Below are positions 33,020 through 45,500 of a DNA stretch of 64,000 bases, one piece after another. Position 1 is the first letter of the stretch, and each line of letters begins with the position of its first letter. The notes below the pieces were generated by a model, which worked only from the letters and a program-made list of their open reading frames with translations, did not search any database and had not been told where the DNA came from. The translations under genes were made by a program, and so were the position numbers. The stretch covers positions 26,029,300-26,093,299 of the forward strand of contig CM060312.1 in the NCBI GenBank assembly GCA_030674185.1, in the 5' to 3' direction. Source of the DNA: Monoplex corrugatus (Eukaryota; Mollusca; Gastropoda; Littorinimorpha; Ranellidae).

Positions 33020-33245
33020 AATCATCATCATTTGCCCTGCCGCACGGAGTTGGCGATCATGCCCTCCATACGAATCTATCTTTTGTCGCTGAAAACAAGT
33101 ACATCTCCCACCTCTGTCTTCATCCACTCCACAAGTCTGTCCAATACTTTTTCCCTGGATCTACCTGATGCTCTCTTTCCTTCCAGCTTTCCTGTAGGAC
33201 TAGGTGCTCCAATTTCTCTTGCCTCATAAAATGTCCTATAAAGAT
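33020..33245 (-). mobile_element. LINE 3' end, reverse copy
   Basis: ATCATCATCATTTGCCCTGC and the following 200 bp are the inverse of the 3' end found at 10085 and 37765, including the segment for the GRPR-type C-terminal motif. Reading frame is broken. Confidence 0.6.
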
Positions 33246-33739
33246 TATATAACAGAAATGCACTTAAGTGACTATGTTATCATAGCATGTACTAATAAAT
33301 CATTTACATAAAAACATATCCTGCATAGTAAAATAACAAACTTGTCCAACATAAACAACAAAGTCTCAAGTCAGGTTCATGTCACTATGAGTGCATGGTG
33401 GCATGGTATTCACAGCTTTTTCTTTTTACAACTAGCATGACTATTTTTTTTTAATCATAAATCTAGACTTTATTCTTATTCAGTGTCTGAAGCAGAAAGC
33501 AAGAAGCAGAAATATATGCCCTTCTAATTTCAACCGATTTCCCACGAGAACTAATGTGAATTGCAGTAGGCCTACATAGTGAACACTGACTTTGGGCTGA
33601 ACTTGGGAATCAAACAATTTCATAAGTACTTCAAATGTATTATTTCCTAGCACAGATAGTTTCTGCCTGATGCTCCAATCATTCTGGCAGTGCCAGCTTA
33701 GTATTTGCTAGATTCCATCACCCCCTCCCCACGCACACA

Positions 33740-33895
33740 CACGCAATTTCAAGACCTTGCCAGAGCACAGGGTTTTGCACAGGCTCAAGGTGTCTTCCAG
33801 ATAATCACTGACAGATTTGGGTGGAGTCCAAATGGAACTATCCATATGCAATGAATTCCCTATCAATATGAACTCTAAACTCCATGAATATAGCT
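33740..33895 (+). repeat. Interspersed repeat, family 4, copy 2
   Basis: Contains GACCTTGCCAGAGCACAGGG, TTTTGCACAGGCTCAAGGTG and CTGACAGATTTGGGTGGAGT, in the order seen in the other two copies. Confidence 0.55.
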
Positions 33896-33899
33896 GAGC

Positions 33900-34835
33900 A
33901 TATGTAGGCCTACGTTGTTAAATACATCTTGAGAAATGTTAACTCAAATTTGAGATAATTTTGGTCTGATGACACCAGAGGTAATCATAATAGTACAGTT
34001 TCAGTCTCTTTTGCTCACTGCAGATTTCATGTATGAATACACCACCAGACTTCACTACTTCTGACAACATTTAACCCTAACTCTCACCCTACCCATACAG
34101 CCTAACCCTCATCCGTTAAGTTGCCAATCTTTTTGTAGAGAAACCCAAGGGTTTGGGATTGGGCTTGTTTTAGGACTACGACTGATTACATCGTCAGATC
34201 GTGTCCCATATAGTGATATACGCGAGATATGCGAAAGCGCAACACTAGAGTCTAGACTTTCACACCAATGAAAGAAATGTGTAGCACTTCATAAGATATG
34301 ACAATGATAAAATAATCATTTATCGGAGCTCACGACACGTATAGTGCTGGCATGACACCCCACACTGAAAAAAATGTGACAATATGGTTGAGTGGTCGAT
34401 GGTCGATGGTCGACTGTCGGGTGATGTCCTACGATCACGATGACAATGTATGTGTGCCACTCGAATGCACTTTTTGTTTCTCGAGTGCTGCTGACTTGCG
34501 TGTGAAGTTGGACTACTCGCCTAACTGCGGTGTGAACATGACACACAAAATTAATTCCAAAAAAACGAGCTGAAAGGACCCCAGTAATTTGACCCGATTC
34601 CCTATAACAACCGTCTTTCTTATTAAAATCGAAAATGAGTAGACGACAAACCTTCTCAGTCAATTATTATTTTATCCTAATGTGTCATTTGGAATGCATG
34701 ACTTACAGAAATTATGTTCGCCAGAGTAGCCTCCCTTAGAGTGTTTCTGCCAGCGAGGGGAGAGTAGTGGGTTGGTGAAGAGAAAGGGAGAGCGAGACAA
34801 ATAAGTGTACTACAATAAAATAAATAAGTAAATAA
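33900..34835. other. Intergenic DNA, nothing recognised
   Basis: No coding homology or repeat family was identified. A small tandem (GTCGATG repeated) is present at about 34395-34420. Confidence 0.55.
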
Positions 34836-34839
34836 ATAA

Positions 34840-35130
34840 ATTACCAAGGGTTTGACAAGGATGTGTCGTATCTCACGTCCTTTTCATCATCTACATGGAC
34901 AAAATTACTCAAGATGCAAACCGTGATCCAGAAACTCCCAATGAACTTTTGTTCGCTGATCACCAAGCGATCATGAACTAGGCTACAAACTAGACGTCTA
35001 GCTAGAAAAAAGTCATATAAACAAGTTAAACAACAGCTGTGAATATAATGGTAGGAATGACGAAAATCAGCACCAGCAAGACAGAGGTTATGTCAGTAGG
35101 ACAAAGGCCAGACAAACTGGACTTTAGTTT
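34840..35130 (+). mobile_element. RTE-like LINE RT fragment, same family as 1940-3655
   Basis: With one frameshift it reads RQGCVVSHVLFIIYMDKITQ and PNELLFADHQAIMN, then KISTSKTEVMSVGQRPDKLD. The LINE at 1940 has RQGCVLSPLLFVIYMDQITK, NELLFADDQSLMN and ISINKTEVMSVSRNPGKLD. The second catalytic Asp is changed to His. Confidence 0.7.
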
Positions 35131-35469
35131 AGAGTTTGTTCAAGAAGAAACCATGCAGTCAGACAGTTCTGCATACATTCCATCTATATCTGCCAATAAT
35201 TATAAAAGAAATCGACAGCCAGACATTACCATTCCTAAGTAGAGAAAATGCTGATTTTTTTTTATGATGATTTACACTGGCATGATGAATTGGTTCCAGG
35301 ACGATTCCTAAATGTACTGAGCTGTTTACATTCAGTTTTGTCTGGCTGAACAATTCCAAATCTGAAACATTCCGGGAGGCTTGCTGCACTTGTGATCTTA
35401 CAGCATCCTAGTATTTGATTTCCCTGGTCAGCTGATGGTACTTTCCCTTTTGGCTTTTTTTTTTTCATT

Positions 35470-36060
35470 TCTTTTCTTTTCTTTCTTTCTTTTCTTCTTT
35501 TTCCTCTCTTTTCTTTTCTTTTTTCTTTCTTTTTTTTTCATTTTTCTTTCTTTTTTTCTTTCTTTTTTTTTTTTTTTGCGTCCCACTGTTTTGCCACTTT
35601 TTTTTTTAATGTAACACTTGCTGTAAACTGAAACGAAGATGAGACCAAATTATTTTCACATTTGCAAACTTTTCATAGACGTATTGCAATGTCGTTGAAT
35701 TGTGCAAATCCTTCACCACAAAAGCCACATGCAATACAAAACCGCAGCAGAATGGTGCTTCCTGGGTGGTGCCATGTTTCTTTCTGAAATAGATGTTTAC
35801 TACACTACACTCTACACAATGTTTTGGGGTTATGCTCAAGGTCTGCACACCTGTTGGTATGCTGTTATCATGCCAGCGTAAACAGAGCAAAATGGTACAG
35901 ACAATTCAGATTTGAAATTGATCCCAAACGTTTCATAAGCTGATCCAGTGCAACCCACCCATCCCCACCCCCCCCACCCCCCCACCCCCCCACCCCCTTT
36001 TTTTTGTTTTTTGTTTTTTTGTTTTTTGTTTTTTGTTCTTGTTCTATTTCTTAAACCCCC
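35470..36060. repeat. Pyrimidine-rich low-complexity tracts
   Basis: (CTTTT)n and T-rich sequence at 35455-35580, and CCCACCCCC plus GTTTTTT runs at 35955-36055. Between them (35600-35940) no gene was recognised. Confidence 0.8.
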
Positions 36061-36249
36061 CTCCCCCTTTTTAAAAAATTTTTTTTTTTTAACAGTCCCA
36101 CGAGAGGAAAAATAGACCTGTTTCCCTTGAAATAGTGAGGGCAGGAGACATAGGTTAATTTCCTAGGTCCAACCCCTTGAAGACCAATTAGTCTTCTTGC
36201 CTTTCTGAAGTCTTGGTAAAAATAAAAAGTTTTAAAAAGTGATTGTGAA

Positions 36250-36520
36250 TATGAATTTGAACAGAGGGAGAGGGGATGGGCGCCGCCCCGGGAATAGTTT
36301 AGATCTCTTCCACCTCACTCCCCTACGACCCCAGGGTTATGGAACTATCTAGGTAGGACCTCAGGACCTGGCCAGGACATGGGTTTATGTGCAGGCTTAA
36401 GGCTTAAGCCGTGATCATTCTGGATCTTCTCCATCACATGGCACCTGTGAAATGAGTGCATGTGGAATTCATTCCGAGCGCGGAGACGTCATCTTAAGAA
36501 ATTGAAATTGAAATTGAAAA
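36250..36520 (+). mobile_element. SINE 3' part joining family 2 body to the family seen at 20573
   Basis: GGGAGAGGGGATGGGCGCCG matches the body of the family 2 SINEs at 51590 and 56519. It is followed without a break by the CTATCTAGGTAGGACCTCAG ... GAGCGCGGAGACGTC segment and a tandem tail (AAATTG)n, as at 20573-20745. This shows that both parts belong to one longer SINE. Confidence 0.65.
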
Positions 36521-36689
36521 TATGTGTAAAACTGATCAGATCTGCTGCCTGGGATAGCAAGAGAAGAGGAGCATCTACCCATGTAAGACAACTTTGCTTT
36601 CCTTCTTTTGGAGCTCAGTGCAACAATATATTCGCAATCATTTTACTGAAAAGTATGGTTTCATTAAAGATATTCTGCAAAATTTTGGT

Positions 36690-37115
36690 CTCACCTGTCT
36701 CACCTGTCGGCGTCACCGGGAACAGTGTTGGCCGCTGCACATGATGTCCTCACAAGTTGCCTCCAGCACTCTCGATCTTGGCTAAGTCTGACCACCTCCT
36801 GGAGTTTCTTGCCACTGATGTTTGTGATGTTTCTAGCAAGTGATGCAGGTGGCCGTCCTCTGTTTCTCTTTCCTTCCACTTTACCTTGGAGGACAGTGGA
36901 CATCAAGTCTGTTCTCTCATTACGGATTGCGTGTCCAACATATTTCAGTTTCCTCCGTTGTATGAGTACTAGAAGCTTGCGTGTAGTACCCAACTCATTC
37001 AGTATGCTTTCATTTGAGCGCCTATCCGTCCATTTGACCCTCAGCAGTCTTCGGTAAAACCACAGCTCTGCTGCTTCCACTCGTCTTTCATCCTCTTTCT
37101 TCATTGTCCATTTAC
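36690..37115 (-). mobile_element. LINE C-terminal fragment just upstream of UBXN7
   Basis: The - strand frame reads KKEDERRVEAAELWFYRRLL, then LLVLIQRRKLKYVGHAIRNE, a GKRNRGRPP motif, NITNIS and LSQDRECWRQLV, the usual end of RTE-like ORF2 proteins. It is 5'-truncated and its edge lies about 85 bp from the UBXN7 start codon, pointing away from that gene. Confidence 0.75.
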
Positions 37116-37198
37116 CAAAATTTTGGTAAACAGATAAAATTATTGATAACGGGAGCTCACTCTCCACATTTAACAATTTCCTGGGCCTGCAGAGGAAA

Positions 37199-37265
37199 AT
37201 GGAGGCTAACGTTGGAGCGTTAGAATTGCCGGACGTGCTTGTTGATCAGTTTTGTGCCGTAACAG
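37199..37265 (+). CDS. UBXN7: UBXN7 exon 1
   Basis: ATG at 37199 in AAAATGG, 22 codons plus one base, donor GTAAAC at 37266. Encodes MEANVGALELPDVLVDQFCA and VTG, the first UBA helix. GGGCCTGCAG just upstream (ending 37190) resembles an acceptor, so a 5' non-coding exon is possible. Confidence 0.85.
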
Positions 37266-38470
37266 GTAAACGTACAGATTTGCATTACAATACTTGGTTG
37301 GTTATAGGTTCCTGCGGAGACTCATAGGGCGATCGTTGTGCATTTAGTACAAAAGATTAGCCGTGATCATTATCATATATATAGCCTACTCGTCGGTGGC
37401 CGCGGTGCCTTTCACAACTTTGTGTTCGATTCTGTCGTGTTCCTACTCCTGCTTTCCTTCGCTTTTATTTGATCAAATATGAGTGTACACTTGTTAGTCT
37501 TTTAATTCTGTTGAGTATATTTGGGAGGAAAGTTTGACGAAATCAAACTTTCCAGAGTTGAAGTTGAACCAAAAAATCCGATCAGTAGTTCAAACTGTTT
37601 ACTGTCATAAAAGCTTTCTTCACCGTCACAAAAGCCTAAGTTTCGACTTTTCATCACCCAGGAGAAATTCGTCAATACACATGATGTTTTAGTCATTCTT
37701 AAGGATATGACTACTGGTTGTGTGGTTGGTTGGAACTGGTTGAGTTTACACTTCAAATATTTACACCAAAACAGCATTCAAGAAGATGAAAAGCAATCTC
37801 ACCAACAAATTCCAATCTATTAACATCAGGAAGAGAGTTTTTGAATGGTAGGCCTATATGGAACCAATACTGTTATATGGTTGTGAGAGTGGACAGTCAA
37901 CAAGCAAAGCCAGAACAAGATTGAGGCAGCCGAGATGTGGTTTCTAAGAAGAATGTTGAGAGTCCCATCGGCAGCAAAGAGAACAAACGAGACAGTCTTG
38001 ATGGAGGCAGACACAAGAAGATCATTCATAAGGAAGATTAGGAAAAGACAAGCAACATTTGTAGGCCATTTTATGAGGAAAGGGGAATTGGAGCACCTGG
38101 CCACAATGGGAAAGCTGGAGGGAAAGAGGCTACCAGGTAGACCCAGGGAGAAGATATTGGACGGACTTGCAGAGTGGCTGAAGACAAAGAGGGTGGAAGA
38201 GGTGCTTGAGGCAACAAGAGTTGGAAACAGATGGAAGGCTATGATCGCCAACGCCATTTGGCAAGGCACCTAATGATGATGATGATGACATTGTATTTTA
38301 TTTGTTTTTGTTTTTTTATTATTTTTATTTATTTATTCATTTATTTATTTATTCATTTGTACATACATGATAAATTTCACTTATATTACACAAGTAATCC
38401 ATGTCAAATGCATGCTTGTTGCACTTTACAGGAACAGAATTTATAAACGTGGTGCACACACAAACACATG

Positions 38471-38544
<74 letters not shown>

Positions 38545-38567
38545 ACATACACACACGTACATACATA

Positions 38568-38624
<57 letters not shown>

Positions 38625-39437
38625 ACAAACACACAGGATGATGAGCTACAGTACTCTTAGTCTTATCTTTGACGAACGACAATATGTGACTGGTTCTTGC
38701 GAACGGGGTCACAAGTCGCAACATGTAAACTGAGATACGGGCCTGAAAAGGTGGTGAGGGTCGATCTGGGTGATTTGAGATTTTTGTTCCTACACATTGT
38801 CTGACCATTAATCTATCAATTATGGCAAGATTAAAGTGAAATTTGGGCTGAAAGAGTGTTAAAATAACATTTTAAAGTGATAACCCATCAAGAATGTGCA
38901 GATTTTTTCCGTGAAAATGCGTGTGTTTGAGCTTTAATTTAGGCCATGAAACCGTACAGGGCCTCAGCATATCGCATACCGTTGGAATCAGCTCGCGAAA
39001 TAGCTAGTATGTAGTGCAGAACCACTTTATCTATCACTTCACTAAGTTTGATGAAAATAGAATACTGGTTGCTAAGGAAAAAGCAGAGAATTTTGTTGTC
39101 CTTCTTTAACTCTGCTTTTCTCAAAATGGCCGTCCCATCACTCACTCCCTTTAAATTACTGTAACTCGCTCAATTTTCTAGTTAGACAGTTGAATTATAC
39201 ATCATTGGAAAGAGCATTTTTTCTGCTTTCCGGTGAAATAAATATCTCTATACCCCCCCAAAATTAAGTTGTGACCCCATTCGTGAGAACAGGTCACATA
39301 TTGTCTCTTGTATTTCTCTAACACATGCACACATGAAACAGGATGCTGAGCTAGAGTACACTCAGCCTGTTAGGTATGTAACCTTGACCCTAGTTGTCAT
39401 CCTTCCTCATATCTCACAATGTCACATGCACGCATAC

Positions 39438-39503
<66 letters not shown>

Positions 39504-39516
39504 CACAGTCTCTCTT

Positions 39517-39591
<75 letters not shown>

Positions 39592-42500
39592 GCTACAACT
39601 TTCTCTTTCACTCACTCTTGACTTATTGTCTCCCAGGGAGAAAGGTGACAGAGTGGTCCAGATGTTTGCCTGCCAGTAACTAATTTTACTAAACTCAAGA
39701 TTCCACACATGTATCTGTGTGTGTGTGTATGTGTGTGTGTGCATGCATGCGTGTGTGTGTGTGTGTGTGTGTCAGGGCTGTTAGAGTTCAGCGATTTCCG
39801 CGAATACAGTGATCCCATTTCAGGGAAAGTCGAAGTGCTTCCGCGAAAGAAAAAAAAAAGCAAAAAAACAAAACAAAAAAAAAACCAAGTTCTGTAAGGG
39901 AATAGTATAGAGAGCTCTCTTAAGTTGAACCTGCAGTACGCCTTGACATTAAGAATTATTGCATGAATACAAAAAAATTGTGTTTAGAATGACTTTCTAA
40001 AACCAAGTCCTATATATGTCATGTGGTTTCAGAAAGTTACTCTAAACACAAATTGATCCATTGATTTGTTAATTTTTTGTGAACTAAAAATTACCCAGTT
40101 TGCTGCCAGGATAGGCCCTCTGATTGGCTTCAAAATGTCATATTTTCAATTTTCGGCGGGGGGCTTCGCCCCCTGCACCACCCACTGGGGCGTTGCCCCT
40201 GGACCCCACCGGGGCCTGGGCGGCCCCTGGACCCCGGCCAATTTTCAGGGAAAAACAGATTTTACCACAAACAGCCCTGGTGTGTGTGTGTGAGCATTCT
40301 TGATGGTTGAAAGAAGCGACAATTTTTATCTTTTTTTTTTTATCTTTGGTGATGTATTGAAAATTTTTGTGCATGTAGTATGTTGAATACAAGTTTCAGT
40401 TTGTTTGCCTTAAGAATGTTTTAATTTATAGGCCTACTGATTTTACCAAAAAATTCCCTGGCAATAGACCTAGTAGCAGCAGGCTTATTCCCCTTGGCAG
40501 TGAACAAGTTAATTCTTTCACCACGTAACTGTGCTGAGACATCCTATGACAAATCTTCAAATGTGTAGCTGTTTTCATCAAATATAGACCTGTCATTGAC
40601 TATTGAGCATCCAGAGCAGTTCTTTTTGGAATAGAAATCATTGTTTTTTCCCCTTCTTCTTGAGTGCTGTGTTTACCTGAGCTTAGCCCACTATTTTTTC
40701 ATCTGCTCGCATGTTTATGTCCCGGACAGTGTGTCATATACCAAATTAGGATGGTAATCATGTGAATAGCCTACGTGACAGCAACTTCCCAGTTTACTGG
40801 ATTGTCCAACATTCATGACTTTTCTCCCCCTCTGTTTTTGGGTAGGGGAAAGAAAGTCCCATGATGGGTGTATACCTGTCATGTAGGCCCTGTAGTGTGA
40901 CTGTTGTCACAGCTGTAGTATGATGGGTATACATACCAGTTATAGAGGCAGTCTACAGGTTAAATACCTGTGCCATAAGCATAAGAAATGAATAAAAGAA
41001 AAATCTATTTAGCATTGTCTGGATTATTTTTTCTTTGTCATGTAACTTGCACAAACTAATGTGCATGTCCTACATTTTATCAGCGCTGTCATGGATTCAG
41101 GTTTTGGTTTTAGCTGCTTGTGTCTTGCCACCTTTGTAATTTTGATAACAAGTTTTTGTTTCAGTCATCATCTGATGGTGATGTTTAAAAGATCAGTTAT
41201 GTTGCTGATACAGTTGGAAAGGTACATGAATTTTTACACAGGTTTAATTTCATCTAGTAGCTGAAATTCGTATGAAATTGTTGGTTTTGCTGTTTTTCAT
41301 CAAATGACACTTGATAGCAAAAAAATTGCCACAACTGACCTGTGGAAAACATTCAATGCATTGTTGATAATCAGGACAATAAACTAATGTAATACTATAT
41401 ATAGCATTTTAATGTTTTTTGTTGATTGTACGAGTATGACTGTGAGTCAGTTTTATGCTTAGGTGACCTCAAAGTTTGAAATTTCAGTCATTTGAAAGTG
41501 GCCCACAAATGGGCAAGATCAAAAATGGAAGAAAAATTTAAAACTGCACTTCAAAATTTTAATTAACCCTTTCTGTCCCGCATTTTTGTAATTTTTGTCA
41601 TCCCCCACCCACAAATCACCATTTTCACAACAAAATCACAAAAATTCAAATAATGCTCAAAACTACAAAGGTATATAAAAACATAATTTATTGAAGGAAA
41701 ATGAAAGGAGAATACAATTGTCATATTATGTTTTCAATGTTGACAGGATGGGATAACTGACAATCAACATCTTGAAAAACAGCCCCCTCCCTATAGATGT
41801 ACACGGTAGGGTGTAATCTCATCAAGATAAACAGAAACACTTGATCAACTAAATCATCTTTATTTCCTACCACATTTTTGTTGTCACTGTTGTGCAGCAA
41901 ATCAAACACAGTTCTCACCATCTCTTTTGCAGTGTACCTACCTCCTGGCAGCCATATTGACACACTCAACTTTCTGCTTTACAAAATGAAAAAGAAAAAG
42001 AAGCATCAAAATTAGACCAAAACTTGATGGAAAATTGCTTCAAACACTCTGGAAGGCAGTTGCCATTTGTACCGAAGTGAAAGTAAACTTGTGACCAGCG
42101 TCTATTAATTCTTTGTTGACGCAAATTTTCCAGACCGATTTTTAAAAAATTGCCAAAAAATAAGTTTTTTAGTTAGAAGGAAACAGTAAAGTGGAAATAA
42201 TTATTCAAAGTCTGTACTTTTCAGAAATGCATGCTGTGTATTCACTATTTGTAACAGACATACATCTTACCTTCAATTCCACATGAAATATGGTTGCAAC
42301 AGGTCCCACGAAAAAAGTTTTTACTGATGGTAATCCAAGGCCCCTACACTTTCATGAATCATAGGCATCATTTACACAGGTCATAGGTGCACATATATGT
42401 TTCTGAGACACAGAAGAAGTGCTTGATTAATAATCCCGCACTGACTGTTCCATATTCATGAAAAAATGGTGTTTTATATTTACCTACACAAACAACGTGC

Positions 42501-45500
42501 CGCTATCAAAAACGTTCTCCACACTCGCTCTTATCACAGCGCAGACTGCGACACAGACCACTCTCTGGTATGTTGCAAGATCAGGCTACAACCAAAGAAG
42601 TTCCACTGCTCAAAGAAACAAGGGAACCCTCGCATTGACGTCAGCAAGATGTCTCAGCCAGATCTTGTAGAACAGTTCGCAGAGGCCTTTCAGAGAGAAT
42701 ACGATGCATTGCAGCCCAGAGACTCTGCCACTGAGAGATGGGAAACGCTATGAGACACCATGCACCACATTGCTATGGCCACCTTTGGGAAGAAAACTGT
42801 GAAGTCCCACGACTGGTTTGAGGCCAAATCATCAGAGATGACTCCCACTGTTGAGGCCAAGCGTGCCGCACTCACCAAGTATAAGCAGTCACCCAGTGAG
42901 AAGAACCTGCAAATCCTCAGGGCTGCCAGAAGTAAGGTTCAGCTTAACGCCAGGCGCTGCGCAAACGAGTACTGGACAGAGCTCAGCGAAGAGATACAGA
43001 GTGCTGCTGAAAGAGGCAACATCCGAGGAATGTATGATGGCATCAAGAAGGCACTGGGACCAACACAGAGCGAGACCACCCCCCTCAAATCCTCCACTGG
43101 AGAAGTAATCAGCAATCCTAGCCAACAGATGGAAAGATGGGCGGAACACTACTCCGACCTCTACTCCACACAGAACATGGTGTCCCCCTTAGCCCTCGAT
43201 GCCATCAAGTGCATGCCGGTAATGGAAAAACTTGACGCAGAGCCAACTGCGGACGAACTCAGCAAGGCCATTGATAGCCTGGCATCAGGGAAGGCACCTG
43301 GCAACGACGGAATTCCCCCAGACCTCATCAAGCACTGCAAGACTTCTCTTCTGCACCCTTTGCACGCAGTTCTCTGTCAGTGTTGGAATGAGGGAGCTGT
43401 TCCACAGGACATGAGGGATGTCAAGATCGTCACCCTGTACAAAAACAAGGGCGAAAGGAGCGACTGCAACAACTACAGAGGTATCTCGCTCCTCAGCATT
43501 GTTGGCAAAGTCAATGCTCGGGTCCTCCTAATCCGCCTGCAGAAACTGGCTGAACGCGTCTACCCGGAATCACAGTGTGGTTTTCGAGCAGAGAGATCCA
43601 CGGTAGACATGGTCTTCTCCCTTCGCCAAATCCAGGAGAAGTGCAGAGAGCAGCGGATGCCCCTGTATGTGGCATTCATTGACCTCACCAAGGCCTTTGA
43701 CCTAGTCAGCAGAGATGGCCTTTTCAGGGCTCTCCGAAAAATCGGCTGCCCCCCCAAACTGCACAGCTTAATTGAGTCCTTCCACTCAAACATGAAAGGG
43801 ATGGTGCAGTTCAACAGAAACCTCTCCAAGCCCTTCGACGTACGCAGCGGTGTGAAACAAGGCTGCTCCTGGCCCCAACCCTCTTTGGAATCTTCTTCGC
43901 TCTCCTCCTGAGGCATGCGTTCAGCACAGCGCAAGAAGGGATCCACCTGCGGACCAGATCAGATGGCAGGCTCTTCAACCTCGCCCGCCTCAGAGCAAGG
44001 ACAAAGGTCCGTGAAGCCCTCATCAGAGACATGCTATTTGCCGACGATGCCGCAGTTGTGACCCATACTCAGCGGGACTTGCAGTCACTAATGGACCGCT
44101 TCTCCCAGGCCTGCAAAGATTTTGGTCTGACCATCAGTCTTAAGAAGACAAACGTCCTGGGCCAAGACACGCCATCTCCACCAGCCATCACCATTGATGA
44201 CTACGAGCTTGAAGCCATCCATCAATTCACATATCTTGGGTCCACCATCACCGATAACCTCTCCCTTGACACAGAGGTCGACAAGAGGATCGGGAAGGCA
44301 GCCACAACACTAGCCCGCCTCACACAAAGGGTGTGGACAAATCCCAAGCTGACCACAAAGACAAAGATGGCTGTATACAAGCCTGTGTCCTCAGCACCTT
44401 GCTGTATGGCACGAGGCGTGGACCACGCATGCTCATCAGGAGAAAAGCTCAATACCTTCCACCTGAGAAGCCTACGGCGCATACTTGGCATTTCCTGGCA
44501 AGACAAGGTGACCAACACCGAAGTCCTAACCTGCGCTGGCCTCCCAACCATGCATACCATGCTGAGACAGCGTCGGCTGCGCTAGTTGGGCCACGTTCCC
44601 GCATGGAAGATGGTCGCATCCCAAAAGACATCCTTTATGGTGAGCTTGCCACAGGGCAGAGAAACATTGGCCGCCCACAGCTGAGATACAAAGATGTTTG
44701 CAAGCGTGACATGAAGGCGCTTGAGATAACACTGAGTCCTGGGAGGACCTCGCAGACGACCGCAACAGCTGGAGAACTACTCTCAAGAAACAGCTGCGGA
44801 TTGGTGAGGACAAACTGTCAGCTGCTGCAGCAGAAAAGCGAGTTCGCAGAAAAGGGATGACAGCCAACAGACCAGCATCAGCATACACATGCGACCGCTG
44901 CGACAGAGACTGCCTCTCTCGCATTGGTCTGTACAGTCACAGGTGACGCTGCTTGGACCAAGCAGACAGCCCATCTAGACATTAGAACGGATGTACTTTG
45001 TCCATGGTCAGTCATGACCGAAGGAGGCCTACTACTACACAAACAACGCATAGAAAATTCCACAGGGAAATTTCACACTTCTCCTCTACAGTCTGAATTC
45101 ACTCCTCTACAGTCTGAATTTTCTTTCACTGCAAACAGCAAATAGTTTTCTGTGGTGTGGAACACTCTGAAACACTTCAGGCACAATGGTTTCTGGTACC
45201 TGTCACACTGGATGTCTGTAGGCCCCTGCTTCTTCTTGCGCAGCTCATTTTCAGCACCACTGTCTTTCGGTACCGATATCGTCGATAGGAACGTAACTTT
45301 CATCATCAGATGAATCTTGACTTTCATCTAGTTCACTAAATAAATCCAGCTCAACATCAGAACCTTCTTCCAGCACCATTTCCCTGCTTCAGATAATGGA
45401 ATGTTAGTCATGACGCGTGCACACTTCCTGGGTATCACCATGTTTGTTGCACAAAGCTGACATTTTTTTCGTAACTGGGTCAATGCGTAAAGCTGACTTT

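Noticed and set aside
35606..35890. 94-residue - strand frame with several Cys and His
   Set aside because: No recognisable family, no supporting splice or start context, next to low-complexity DNA.
42466..42753. Separate small gene before the LINE ORF
   Set aside because: Its ADCDTDHSLV motif is the end of the LINE endonuclease, and it lies within the target-duplication borders.
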